Positions 26,864-35,026 of a stretch of 64,000 bases of DNA are shown one piece after another (the first letter of the stretch is position 1; every line of letters begins with the position of its first letter). The stretch is from Nostoc sp. PCC 7524 (GTDB lineage: Bacteria > Cyanobacteriota > Cyanobacteriia > Cyanobacteriales > Nostocaceae), in assembly GCF_000316645.1 (NCBI RefSeq), contig NC_019684.1, positions 3,935,501 to 3,999,500 on the forward strand, written 5' to 3'. The position numbers and the translations under genes are program-made. The notes beneath the pieces were generated by a model. The model ran no database searches. It worked only from the letters and a program-made list of their open reading frames with translations, and was not told the origin of the DNA.

Positions 26864-27604
26864 ATGAGCCAAAGTTTTGCAGCCCAAGAACTTTTGATTG
26901 CGATCGCAGTAAAACAGCAAAACCCGACAATTTTGACTGCGGATTTCTTGAAATATACTGGTATTATCCCTGGTGACTGGGAATTAGCTAGACCACCTGT
27001 ATTAACCAACACTGCGGCTCAAGTAGTTTTCCAAAACGGCGTGAGCCTAATTGCAGAGACAAACAGAATTATCTTTGCTGAGGCTATTGCTAACAAAGAT
27101 CCTCAAGATGTCCAAGTCCCTGCGATCGCTCACAAATATATTGAGACAGTTAAACAAGTAAGCTACCAAGGAATTGGCATTAACTTGAGAGGCTTTGTCC
27201 TGTGTGAGCCAAAAAATCAAGCTGCTCGTAACTACATTTTTAGTAACTTACTGCAATCCGGCGCATGGCAAGATTTTGGTTCAGCGCCTATGCAAGCTTC
27301 TATGCGGTTTGTGTACACCCTGGATGATACACAACTATATCTGGATGTGAATGAAGCTGAGTTGCAATATCCAGACCAAACATCTAAGCCAGCTGTACTA
27401 TTCTCTGCTAATTTTAGCCGAGCGATCGCTCAAGAAGAAACCGCAGAACGTTTAGCTGCTATCGGTACAGTCATTGACAAGTGGCAAAGCGATTTAGCGA
27501 CATTAACACAACTTGTTGATACCAAGTTTTTTAGTGGCGAAAACTATCCCATCAATGCTACATCCAATGAACCAATTCAGTTTCCTGCAATGGTAGGAGA
27601 ATAG
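26864..27604 (+). CDS. Uncharacterised 246-aa protein
   Basis: ATG start at 26864, preceded by a good purine-rich ribosome site (AAGGGAAG, 26853-26860). The protein is soluble in character, with no signal peptide or membrane segment. I do not recognise a domain. Features that can be seen are an N-terminal helical stretch, a mixed alpha/beta middle with GIGINLRGFV and RFVYTLDDTQLYLDVNEAEL, and a C-terminal helix beginning EETAERLAAIGTVIDKW. Codon use and internal GCGATCGC sites match the neighbours. It is followed 128 bp later by the cohesin-like PEP-CTERM gene on the same strand, so co-transcription is possible but unproven. It appears a genuine gene because of the long open frame and ribosome site. 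Confidence 0.8.
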   Translation: MSQSFAAQELLIAIAVKQQNPTILTADFLKYTGIIPGDWELARPPVLTNTAAQVVFQNGVSLIAETNRIIFAEAIANKDPQDVQVPAIAHKYIETVKQVSYQGIGINLRGFVLCEPKNQAARNYIFSNLLQSGAWQDFGSAPMQASMRFVYTLDDTQLYLDVNEAELQYPDQTSKPAVLFSANFSRAIAQEETAERLAAIGTVIDKWQSDLATLTQLVDTKFFSGENYPINATSNEPIQFPAMVGE

Positions 27605-27732
27605 GTTAGTAGTAACTAAACAATGCACAATTGCTAGCAACTGCAATTGTGCATAAATATATTGTTGCTTGGGTCTGTATACCATTCTTACATAAAGAAT
27701 TTTTGGAAATATAATCTCTTAGCTTAAGGTTG

Positions 27733-28380
27733 ATGAAAAAAAACTTTGTTTTAGGTTTAGCGGTTGGATTATTATCAATCCTGAATGTGGATGCAGCACA
27801 AGCGGTATCACTCAGGTTCACACCTGAATCTCAAACAGTAAATTTAGGCGACAATGCAGTAAAAGTAAAAGTTGAAATTTTTGATCTAGCAGTTCCTGGC
27901 CAATATGATAATGACTTGGGGGGATATAATTTTAGATTTGAGTTTGATCCTAATATTCTTCGGTTTGCAAAGGTTGATTTTGGTGATCAACTGAGTAATA
28001 GTTTGTTTCCATCTATTAAAGATGTGCAACCTTTAAGTAGTAGTTTAATAGATATATTTGAAGTTTCTTTATTGACTCCTGATGAACTAATTGACCTGCC
28101 ACAAGCTAATAATTTTACCTTAGCAACTTTAACTTTTAACGCCATTGGTTTGGGTACAAGTGACTTAAGGTTCCAGACTTTTCCTTTATATCTAGCAGAT
28201 GCTAACGGAATCGATTTATCCGATGGTAACGGCAATACATTAATTCCTACTCTCGGTGATGCCTCTGTTACCGTCATCCAACAAGTGGCAACTATTCCTG
28301 AGCCTGCCAATATGCTCGTATCTATGGGCGCTTTAACAACATTGTTTGTGATGCAACAACTTAAAAAGAAAAAATCATGA
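27733..28380 (+). CDS. Cohesin-like PEP-CTERM exported protein
   Basis: 215 aa from ATG 27733. An in-frame TTG directly upstream is less likely, because AAGG at 27726-27729 sits where it would serve the ATG. Residues 1-25 form a signal peptide (MKKNFVLGLAVGLLS... ending AQA). The body, residues about 28-185, resembles a cohesin-type beta-sandwich: VNLGDNAVKVKVEIFD, a GYNFRFEFDPNILRF strand, and FTLATLTFNAIGLGTSDLRF. The tail IPEPANMLVSMGALTTLFVM followed by QQLKKKKS is a PEP-CTERM sorting signal: the Pro-Glu-Pro motif, a hydrophobic helix and a basic end. The protein is therefore expected to be exported and processed at the membrane by an exosortase-type enzyme. The left giant gene nearby carries a dockerin-like module, so a binding pair is conceivable; that is inference. 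Confidence 0.85.
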   Translation: MKKNFVLGLAVGLLSILNVDAAQAVSLRFTPESQTVNLGDNAVKVKVEIFDLAVPGQYDNDLGGYNFRFEFDPNILRFAKVDFGDQLSNSLFPSIKDVQPLSSSLIDIFEVSLLTPDELIDLPQANNFTLATLTFNAIGLGTSDLRFQTFPLYLADANGIDLSDGNGNTLIPTLGDASVTVIQQVATIPEPANMLVSMGALTTLFVMQQLKKKKS

Positions 28381-28421
28381 GTTTGTTGAGTCATAGTTAA
28401 AAAGCTCCTGCAAAAGTTAAT

Positions 28422-28482
28422 AGGGTGCGTCAGTCAGATAAAATCTTGCAACACCAAGAAATTATTTGTACTGACGCACCCT
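28422..28482. repeat. GTGCGTCAGT palindromic repeat, copy 1
   Basis: Perfect 13-bp arms: AGGGTGCGTCAGT at 28422-28434 and ACTGACGCACCCT at 28470-28482, around a 35-base loop. It lies 41 bp downstream of the PEP-CTERM stop codon, so it may end that transcript. The flank TATGTTGAGAGAAGTAGTAG is shared with copy 2, so the repeated unit is longer than the stem. Confidence 0.9.
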
Positions 28483-29062
28483 TGTATGTTGAGAGAAGTA
28501 GTAGATCGTCGCACCCTTGGTCATACTAGACCGCTTTGTAGCAAGGGTCACTACCTCAATCTTGGTAGTAGCAGGATGTTTGCTGTTTAACAAATGCCTT
28601 ATTCCTAAAATTGCTTATACAATACCATGTTTTTGTAAAAAATAATCACTTAAAAATACTTGTTGTCGATTGGAACTATCAGAAATAATCTATCGTCATT
28701 TTGGGAATGCTAATCGAGTGCTAAGTCTGTGTCAAACAATGTAGGTAGTTAGGCAAATAAACTCCTTCTAGAGATTGAAGAGAGGAAGTGATTAATGCCT
28801 TATTATTTACAATACTGTTTTGCTGCCTTGGTCTGTGATTTTCCTAAAAGTTTGGTTTTTGACCGGAATATGATTCTTTAAGGTTGTATCTACTGATTTA
28901 TTTGCCTTAGTTGAGACAAGTTGGTATGGGAAGATTTTCTGCCGCCAATTTTTGTGTGTCTGCGTGGACAAAAGAAAAACTACTAAGTCATAAAAAACAT
29001 TTCTAGTGATATTGCAGCAATGTATTGCTAAGACTATTTATCACTAAAATTGATGATGAAAA

Positions 29063-29069
29063 AGAGGGG
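29063..29069 (+). promoter_or_regulatory. Ribosome binding site setting the start of the PIN-like gene
   Basis: AGAGGGG lies 6 bases before GTG at 29076. This favours GTG 29076 over an in-frame TTG at 29025, which has no such site. Confidence 0.65.
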
Positions 29070-29075
29070 TTAAAA

Positions 29076-29519
29076 GTGTTCAGAATTTTATGTGATGCTG
29101 ATTTAATATTAGAAGCTTTGATGAATTGTACTGAATTCACAACAGATGTTAGACAATTATTAGAAAGTGTACATCCATCAATTAAAATGCACTTAACGGA
29201 TGTGGGCTTACAGAAAATTTATGCTTATACCTCTTGTTTAAAAAACCCTAAGATTGCTGATATAGTAGTCGCTTGGTTACTAGAGAAAGTACAAATTTGT
29301 CTGGTTAATCAGAATATTTTGCAAACAGCACGTATGTCACCAGTGAATAATTTTGAATCTGCTGTAGAGTTGGTGTGCCTGGAAAATTATCAACTAGATG
29401 CGATTGTTACTAACAAACCAGAAGATTTTCAAGAAACTGCTAGTCAGAGCTATGTCTGGTCGTTTGCCGACCTGTGGTTGCGTGTCAATCTAGAAAATCA
29501 GTTACACGTAACACGCTAA
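29076..29519 (+). CDS. PIN-like domain protein
   Basis: 147 aa from GTG 29076. An in-frame TTG at 29025 would add 17 residues, but the ribosome site AGAGGGG and the protein start MFRILCDADLILEALMN favour the GTG. PIN-type features are an N-terminal CDADLILE strand with an early Asp, a central helical part (HLTDVGLQKIYAYT), and a C-terminal ESAVELVCLENYQLDAIVTN followed by KPEDF, where the conserved strand and acidic residue are expected. PIN domains are Mg-dependent RNases, often toxins. No antitoxin gene overlaps it, and not every catalytic acid is evident, so nuclease activity is uncertain. The N-terminal type also occurs in cyanobacteria joined to repeat domains; here it stands alone. Confidence 0.65.
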   Translation: MFRILCDADLILEALMNCTEFTTDVRQLLESVHPSIKMHLTDVGLQKIYAYTSCLKNPKIADIVVAWLLEKVQICLVNQNILQTARMSPVNNFESAVELVCLENYQLDAIVTNKPEDFQETASQSYVWSFADLWLRVNLENQLHVTR

Positions 29520-29568
29520 AATGCCTTTGGCGATATTTTTAAGTCAACAGAAATATCCTATAGTAGAA

Positions 29569-29599
29569 GGCAATAGGCACTCTTGCAATAGGCAATAGG
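29569..29599. repeat. AATAGGC short repeats
   Basis: Three CAATAGG(C/A) units, one separated by a short gap. The same heptanucleotide forms arrays at 38952-38979 and 39215-39246. Short tandem heptamers of this kind are characteristic of heterocystous cyanobacterial genomes (STRR-type repeats). Confidence 0.7.
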
Positions 29600-29619
29600 A
29601 AAGAAGGGGGGTAGGGGTA

Positions 29620-29743
29620 TACTCAATACCTCTCGGTTAAGGAATTAGGAGTGACTTTTACTCACGAAGTTATCATGGTTTCAGGCGTGTAACCTGTTCC
29701 ATTTTTGAAAGGATTAGGGCTTAACCGAAAAGTATTGGGGGTA
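29620..29743. mobile_element. MITE-like element, about 124 bp, TA flanks
   Basis: Imperfect terminal inverted repeats. The left end is TACTCAATACCTCTCGGTTA and the right end, read in reverse complement, is TACCCCCAATACTTTTCGG continuing TTAAG. A TA dinucleotide flanks each end (29618-29619 and 29744-29745), as expected for a TA target duplication. The interior has no open frame. Size, TIR length and TA target resemble IS630/Tc1-type MITEs such as the cyanobacterial element Nezha. Family membership is inference. Confidence 0.65.
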
Positions 29744-29756
29744 TACTGAGTTTTTA

Positions 29757-29780
29757 TGCGCTAGCGCAGGCTACGCCAAC
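29757..29780. repeat. GCGCTAGCGC palindromic short repeat
   Basis: A perfect 10-bp palindrome (29758-29767) followed by AGGCTACGCC. This composition is typical of the interspersed palindromes between genes of Nostoc-type genomes. No function is asserted. Confidence 0.5.
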
Positions 29781-29912
29781 AAAAATCAAATATGATTCCC
29801 ATAGCTTCATTTCAGTTAAAGTACCTTGACAATTTGTCAGCATTTGTAATGCCGCTCACTGTTTTGGTAAAGAATAGCTAGGGACTTCCAGATAAAAAAA
29901 TATCCAAAATGT

Positions 29913-29973
29913 AGGGTGCGTCAGTGCAAGAAAACCTAGCTGCACCAAGAAATTATTCATACTGACGCACCCT
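29913..29973. repeat. GTGCGTCAGT palindromic repeat, copy 2
   Basis: Perfect arms AGGGTGCGTCAGT (29913-29925) and ACTGACGCACCCT (29961-29973). The loop, with AAAACCTAGCTG and ACCAAGAAATT, closely matches copy 3. Similarity continues downstream through GTCGATTTGGAATAAGTTAT to about 30030, giving a unit of about 115 bp. Confidence 0.9.
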
Positions 29974-30214
29974 TGTATATTAAGAGAAGTAGTAGACCGT
30001 CGATTTGGAATAAGTTATTTTTTGATGTTCCCCTACCACTCAAGCAAAATCTTTTTCTGTATTTGCTTTGACCTTGCAAGAAATTTTCATCGGGGTAAGT
30101 CTGGTATGTAAAATAATTTAACGATACAACAAAAGTTTTTTAGTAATTTTATAGGCGCAGGTTTTCTTTGATGATAGGATCTACGACTATAGATAGATAT
30201 AAAGTGCTGTAGCT

Positions 30215-30556
30215 GTGAAACAAAAGCCAAAATCAAGGATCGCTTTGCTTCGGGAAAAAGCAGGGCTAACCCAGCTTGAACTTTCCCGCCTTGTCGGCGT
30301 GACTGAAAGCACTATCCAAAACTGGGAAAGCGGCCGAACTGGGACTGATCATATTGAAAGAATCATTAGGTTTTGTAAAGCCTTAGATTGCCAAGTACAA
30401 GACCTAATTGAGTATGCAAGTGAGCCAACAGAAGATTCTGTAATTCAACCAACTTCATTAAGTGAAATACATCAACTTTTAGGTAATCAGGAGGTGGCTG
30501 TAGCTACTACTTCTGATGCTGAAGTTGCTCAACAGTCACAAGCTAAAAGTACCTAG
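30215..30556 (+). CDS. XRE-family helix-turn-helix regulator
   Basis: 113 aa with a GTG start; no strong ribosome site is visible. Residues about 9-62 form a Cro/C1-type HTH: IALLREKAGLTQLELSRLVG, then VTESTIQNWESGRT (recognition helix) and a following helix IERIIRFCKALDC. The C-terminal half, residues 65-113, is acidic and Ser/Thr/Gln-rich and probably disordered. The role is DNA binding, and the target genes are not apparent. It is a single gene on the plus strand, convergent with the deacetylase, whose stop lies 105 bp away. Confidence 0.88.
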   Translation: MKQKPKSRIALLREKAGLTQLELSRLVGVTESTIQNWESGRTGTDHIERIIRFCKALDCQVQDLIEYASEPTEDSVIQPTSLSEIHQLLGNQEVAVATTSDAEVAQQSQAKST

Positions 30557-30661
30557 CAGTCCGCTTTGATGTTTGAACTTACTTCACATAGGGAGGAAAC
30601 AAGGTACGAGAAGCAGGATTATGAGGTGTACTGAATCTTTTTTAAAATCAAAGTATTCTTG

Positions 30662-31342
30662 TTAAGGGTTTGTTTGAACTTGCTGCCATAGTGCATCAAC
30701 TGTGACAAACTCATAACCTTTTTGTAACAGTTGAGGAATGAGAATTTGAATTGTGGCAGCGACATCTTGTCCACCACAAGCACCATCATGTAGTACAATC
30801 AATGAGCCGTTTTGGACTTGGTTGAGAACTCGTGTTACGACTTTAGTTACTCCAGGTCTGACCCAATCTTCTGGGACAACACTCCACATAACTGGACGGT
30901 ATTGCCATTGTCGGAATAATTGGAGAGTTTTGGGTGTAAATAAACCGTTGGGAGGTCTAACGTCACGTACTTGTGTAGGTACAAGATGACACGCACCATA
31001 GATGGCGCTTTGGGTTTTTTCTAAACTTTGTTTGAGGTCGTTTGGTGAGAGCATGGTAAAAGAGCGATGATCGTAACCATGCAATCCTATCCAGTGACCA
31101 CGATCGCTGATGGCTTTAGCAATTTCTGGAGAACGATTCACACAAGCACCCAACCAAAAAAAGCTAGCTTTGATGTTGTAGCGGTCTAAAACTGTTAGCA
31201 CCTGGGGAGTGTATTGGGGATGGGGACCATCATCAAAAGTGAGGGCGATCGCTCTAGAATGAGAATTGCCACTCCAAAGACAGTTGGAAAAAGTAGGTTT
31301 GAGAATGCGGTAAGCGATCGGTAAAAGGGGCGCAAGTGCCAT
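30662..31342 (-). CDS. Polysaccharide deacetylase (NodB/CE4 family)
   Basis: 226 aa. All main CE4 motifs are visible. Motif 1 is TFDDGPH (residues 35-41), holding the metal-binding and catalytic Asp. Motif 2 is HGYDHRSF (88-95), giving the two metal-binding His. Motif 3 is RPPNG (129-133). Motif 4 includes EDW (158-160), and motif 5 is LIVLHDG (181-187). The enzyme is expected to remove N- or O-acetyl groups from a polymer such as peptidoglycan, chitin-like oligosaccharide or exopolysaccharide. The N terminus is weakly hydrophobic without a clear signal peptide, so location is uncertain. It lies 109 bp downstream of the GT4 glycosyltransferase on the same strand, which fits joint action on an exopolysaccharide. 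Confidence 0.92.
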   Translation of the reverse strand: MALAPLLPIAYRILKPTFSNCLWSGNSHSRAIALTFDDGPHPQYTPQVLTVLDRYNIKASFFWLGACVNRSPEIAKAISDRGHWIGLHGYDHRSFTMLSPNDLKQSLEKTQSAIYGACHLVPTQVRDVRPPNGLFTPKTLQLFRQWQYRPVMWSVVPEDWVRPGVTKVVTRVLNQVQNGSLIVLHDGACGGQDVAATIQILIPQLLQKGYEFVTVDALWQQVQTNP

Positions 31343-31451
31343 GTTGATAATATTTTTGGGATTTTAGGGATTGTGCTGTGAGCGAAATGGCTAACCCTAG
31401 GTTAACAAGTCAGCTAATCATCGGAAAATTCCACACTCCCCAATCCCTTGC

Positions 31452-32744
31452 TTATCTGAAAATATCAACCACCGATTTTTGGGAGTTTAATTTCTCTACA
31501 CTACCCAAAGTTGATTTGCCTTTGCCCGTTACCTCAAAGAATAGCTCCTCATACTGCTGAAGTGCCTGCTCAAACGAGAATTTCTCTAAAGCAAATTGTC
31601 TACCTTTGTGTCCAAGTCTTGCCCCTAAATCCGAATTATTGTATAGATCCAAAACTGCTGTTGCTAATGCTTGTGGTGACTCTGGCTCTACAATTAGTCC
31701 GCCGCCACTCTCCCTGATTACTTTAGCAGCTGTGCCAGTTGCAGGTACTGAACCCACTACCGGACGACCAGCTGCTAACAACAGTGGAATCTTAGAAGGC
31801 ATATTGAAAGAGATCACATTACTTTTTTGGACAATTAACCCCACATCAGCAGCTGCTAACATTTGCGGTAATTGTTCTCGTGGTTGCAAGGGTAATAGTA
31901 AAACGTTATCTGCACCACAAGCTAGGCAATATTTCTGCAATCTAACTAAAGCTGTGGATTCACCAATAATTACAAAGGTGATGTCTGGTATGTGACGCAA
32001 GTAGGCGGCGGCGGCGACTACTGTTTCTAAACCTTGGGTTAAGGCAATATTCCCGGAGTACATCACCACAAATTTACCGTTGAGGTTATGGGTAGCTCTC
32101 CAGGAGTTGTTTTTGGCTAAGGGGCGAATAAAATTCACATTCACCCAATTGGGAATACAAACAATCTTTTGGGGATTAACTCCCTTCTTCACTAAATTTT
32201 CCCAGAAGCCATCGGCAATCACACTAATTTTAGTGGCACGACGGTAGGCAAATTTTTCTATGGCTTCACACACCCGAATCATCGTTTTATTGGTCATCAA
32301 CCCTACACGTACAGCTGCTTCGGGCAGAATATCTTGTACGTTTAGCACTACTGGGCATTTAAACAGACGACCTAGTAAAGTTGCTGGTAGTGAAACTAAT
32401 AGTGGTGGCACTGTCAGGAGGATGACATCAGGCCGTTTACCGTTGAAGGCTTGCGGCAAGCTCGTTACTATAAAACTTAATTCTAAAAGCAACCGATCTA
32501 TCAGGTTGGGTTTGGATTTAATTCGCAGGTAACTGCGTTGGATAGTCACGCCATTCTTTTTTTCTGTAACGTACCACTTACCCTTATATCCATCGTAAAT
32601 TTCCCTCTGGGGATAGTTAGGCATTCCCGTAATCACCCGCACTTGATGACCTTGTTCTACTAGCCCTTCTGCTAGTTCGGTGATCAGGGGTGCGATGCCA
32701 ATAGGCTCTGGATAATAGTTGTAAGAATAAATCAGAATGTGCAT
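31452..32744 (-). CDS. GT4-family glycosyltransferase (WcaI/WbuB-like)
   Basis: 430 aa, a full-length GT-B fold. The N-terminal domain begins MHILIYSYNYYPEPIGIAP, the typical start of WcaI/WbuB-type enzymes, followed by LVEQGHQVRVITGMPNYP and LNVQDILPEAAV. The C-terminal nucleotide-sugar domain has VVMYSGNIALTQGLETVV, FVIIGES, LLPLQPREQLPQMLAAADVG and the acceptor/donor loop NMPSKIPLLLAAGRPVVGS. Such enzymes add a sugar to a growing lipid-linked exopolysaccharide or O-antigen unit at the cytoplasmic face of the membrane. The precise sugar cannot be deduced. It precedes the deacetylase on the same strand, and an upstream gap of about 730 bp indicates its own promoter. Confidence 0.9.
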   Translation of the reverse strand: MHILIYSYNYYPEPIGIAPLITELAEGLVEQGHQVRVITGMPNYPQREIYDGYKGKWYVTEKKNGVTIQRSYLRIKSKPNLIDRLLLELSFIVTSLPQAFNGKRPDVILLTVPPLLVSLPATLLGRLFKCPVVLNVQDILPEAAVRVGLMTNKTMIRVCEAIEKFAYRRATKISVIADGFWENLVKKGVNPQKIVCIPNWVNVNFIRPLAKNNSWRATHNLNGKFVVMYSGNIALTQGLETVVAAAAYLRHIPDITFVIIGESTALVRLQKYCLACGADNVLLLPLQPREQLPQMLAAADVGLIVQKSNVISFNMPSKIPLLLAAGRPVVGSVPATGTAAKVIRESGGGLIVEPESPQALATAVLDLYNNSDLGARLGHKGRQFALEKFSFEQALQQYEELFFEVTGKGKSTLGSVEKLNSQKSVVDIFR

Positions 32745-33478
32745 GAGCTATGAATAAATTTTGTGGTTTCAACCTGATAATCTCTAAGTCCTGGAGTCAT
32801 TAACTTATAAAAACTTTTTCATCACGATATTCGTATATTTATTTATCAACATATACGTTGTTAAATATTACTGGCTGTGCAAGATAAAGCACATACAAGT
32901 AAAAAACTCAATCCGTATCAATAACTTGAGATGATCAGGTTTTATCTCCTTATTTCTGAAGTCATCAAAACAGCAGAATCTTTAAATATGTTGAGACTTA
33001 TGCTTTAAATGGGTTGGGATATATCGCATTGTAGCTTTATAGTCCAATTTTTTGAGGGTTTTTACTGAGGTTTTATCAAATCTTTAAAGTTTAACCGAAT
33101 CTTTACCTTCTAAGTTAAGAGTTTTATTTATACTCACTTACTTAATCTTTTCGCTTTATCATCAAGTTATTCTTGAGTTAATTTTTATGAAATGTCCATT
33201 AGTAAGTTCTAAAAACTAGGAAAATTAAATTAAATTAAAATGCTTAATTCTTCATTTATTGAGGCTCTATTGAACATTAATAGGGACTAGAGACTAGCAT
33301 TTTTGACACCGGGAAGCTATCCTAGGCGGTGTCTACAGCAGGGCGAACGCATCTAAATATAGTACGCATATACTAAGAGACTGAGAAAGGTAGCGATCGC
33401 TCTTTGGTATGGAGGTTGAGCAATGAGGCTTTGATGGTAAAGTCATTGTAAAAGTAGAAGAAGAAAGTATCAAAAAGC
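32745..33478. other. Intergenic region upstream of glycosyltransferase and transposase
   Basis: About 730 bp of AT-rich DNA between divergent genes. It should contain the glycosyltransferase promoter and the left end of the insertion element. A hairpin-forming repeat lies at 33305-33333. No gene is seen. Confidence 0.65.
33305..33333. repeat. GACACC/GGTGTC inverted repeat
   Basis: GACACC (33305-33310) and GGTGTC (33328-33333) pair, with further GGA/TCC pairing inside. The right arm continues GGTGTCTACAGCA, which is nearly repeated at 34854 on the other side of the transposase (GGTGTCTACAGTA). This looks like an interspersed palindrome, not an IS end. Confidence 0.45.
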
Positions 33479-34612
33479 GTGAAGCTCAAGCCCAAAATCA
33501 CCATTGCTGATCACTTCGTACAAATGTCAGACCCACGAATAGATCGTACAAAACTACACAAGTTAATTGACATTTTAACCATTGCCATCTGTGCAGTGAT
33601 ATGTGGAGCAGATAGTTGGGTGGCAATAGAATTGTATGGCTGTACAAAATATGAATGGTTGAAAACATTTTTAGAGCTAACAAATGGAATACCATCACAC
33701 GATACATTTGCGCGAGTATTTGCACAGTTGAATCCACAGCAATTTCAGGAATGCTTCTTAAATTGGATGAAATCAGTACATAAGATAACTGATGGTGAAG
33801 TTGTGGCAATTGACGGGAAAACTTTATGTGGTTCTTATGATAAAAATAGTGACCAGAGTGCAATCCAAATGGTAAGTGCATGGGCAACTACAAATAAATT
33901 AGTGCTGGGACAGGTGAAGGTGGATGAGAAATCAAATGAAATTACAGCAATTCCTGAATTATTAAAGGTTTTAGAATTAGCTGGATGTATTGTAACGATT
34001 GATGCAATTGGATGCCAGAAAGAGATAGTGAAGTTAATTACGCAACAAAATGCAGATTATGTAATTACTTTAAAAAAGAACCAAGGCAATCTGTATGATT
34101 CAGTAGAACAGCTATTCAAATCAGGGATAAGTACAGATTTTCAAGAGTTTCAACACAGCACATATAAAACCGAAGAAACAGGGCATGGTCGGCATGAAAT
34201 CCGCAATTATGTGATGTTATCAGAAATACAATCTCGGCTTGACCCTGATTCAGTTTGGTCAAATTTTAATAGTATTGGGATGGTAGAATCCGTCCGGCAA
34301 GTAGATGGTAAAACAACAGTAGAAACTCGTTATTTTATTAGTAGCCTTGGAGTTAATGCCAAACAATTTGCTAATTCTGTTCGGAGTCACTGGGGAATAG
34401 AAAACTCATTACATTGGGTATTGGATGTAGCTTTAAACGAAGATGACTGTCGGATTAGAAAAGATAATGCTCCACAAAATTTTGCAGTAATGCGGCAGAT
34501 AGCAATCAATCTTTTAGGCAAAGAAAAGCGGGTCAAACGGGGAATTAAAAATAAACAGTTCCTAGCAGCAATGGACAATAACTATTTAGAAAGAGTTTTA
34601 GCTTTAGCGTAA
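33479..34612 (+). CDS. ISAs1-family transposase
   Basis: 377 aa from GTG 33479, full length for the family. The N terminus KPKITIADHFVQMSDPRIDR and the following KLIDILTIAICAVICGADSW are characteristic of ISAs1 transposases. DDE-type catalytic positions are seen: Asp112 in AIDGKT, Asp175 in TIDAIGCQ, and the HWGIENSLHWVLDVALNEDD signature at about 304-323, which holds the candidate Glu. The frame is intact, so the enzyme may be active. I could not fix the element's terminal inverted repeats, so only the gene is annotated. It interrupts the interval between the glycosyltransferase and the membrane protein and encodes DNA transposition only. Confidence 0.93.
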   Translation: MKLKPKITIADHFVQMSDPRIDRTKLHKLIDILTIAICAVICGADSWVAIELYGCTKYEWLKTFLELTNGIPSHDTFARVFAQLNPQQFQECFLNWMKSVHKITDGEVVAIDGKTLCGSYDKNSDQSAIQMVSAWATTNKLVLGQVKVDEKSNEITAIPELLKVLELAGCIVTIDAIGCQKEIVKLITQQNADYVITLKKNQGNLYDSVEQLFKSGISTDFQEFQHSTYKTEETGHGRHEIRNYVMLSEIQSRLDPDSVWSNFNSIGMVESVRQVDGKTTVETRYFISSLGVNAKQFANSVRSHWGIENSLHWVLDVALNEDDCRIRKDNAPQNFAVMRQIAINLLGKEKRVKRGIKNKQFLAAMDNNYLERVLALA

Positions 34613-35026
34613 ACTAGTTTGTCAAGAATCTAGTTAATATTGTTGTTTATTTCAGGAATAAGCTTACTTATTCATGGCTAAATAGTTAGCTAATTTATCC
34701 TTAAACAAGAGGTTTTTTATTAGAGATAAGTCAATTTATGAGTCTGCAAAAAAATCGATTTATTTTGTTTATCTTTTTGTCAAATTTTGCACTTATATAG
34801 ATGACTTTGAAATTCTTATTAGTTTTTATTAGGAAATAAGGTGCGTTTCCCCTGGTGTCTACAGTACGCTGCTCACGCCCCGCTACCGCTAACAAAACTC
34901 GGAAGTTAAGTAATGAGAATTTACATGAATAATTACTATCGGTCAGTAGAATAACTGGCATAGCGATCGCATAAATATACTTTAATCAAATGAAGATTAA
35001 GGTATCTACCGAACCCCTTGCGGCTT
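34613..35026. other. Intergenic region downstream of transposase
   Basis: About 410 bp. It holds a perfect small hairpin, GAATAAG (34656-34662) with CTTATTC (34667-34673) around CTTA, which may end the transposase transcript. It also holds a GGTGTCTACAG repeat (34854-34864) followed by GC-rich repeat-like sequence, and the promoter region of the membrane protein gene. No gene is accepted here. Confidence 0.6.

Larger units (their letters stand above)
28381..29075. other. Intergenic region with palindromic repeat copy 1
   Basis: About 700 bp between the PEP-CTERM gene and the PIN-like gene. The first part holds a copy of the GTGCGTCAGT palindromic repeat (28421-28483), listed separately. I see no gene or RNA in the rest, which is AT-rich. 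Confidence 0.7.
29520..30214. other. Repeat-rich intergenic region
   Basis: About 700 bp without a gene. In order it holds AATAGGC-type repeats (29569-29599), a MITE-like element (29620-29743), a GCGCTAGCGC palindrome with GCTACGCC flank (29757-29780), and copy 2 of the GTGCGTCAGT repeat (29913-29973, tail to about 30030). The last 180 bp precede the XRE gene and should hold its promoter. Confidence 0.8.

Noticed and set aside
27606..27821. Minus-strand frame across the start of the cohesin-like gene
   Set aside because: It overlaps the well-supported plus-strand gene and its signal peptide and has no features of its own.
31606..31995. Plus-strand 129-codon frame opposite the glycosyltransferase
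   Set aside because: The minus-strand glycosyltransferase is clearly the coding frame here.
33337..34864. GGTGTCTACAG copies on both sides of the transposase as IS ends or target duplication
   Set aside because: They are in the same orientation, far from the gene (about 140 and 240 bp), differ in flanks, and look like interspersed repeats. The IS ends could not be fixed.
34731..34961. Minus-strand 76-codon frame downstream of the transposase
   Set aside because: It covers interspersed repeat DNA and AT-rich sequence and has no recognisable protein pattern.
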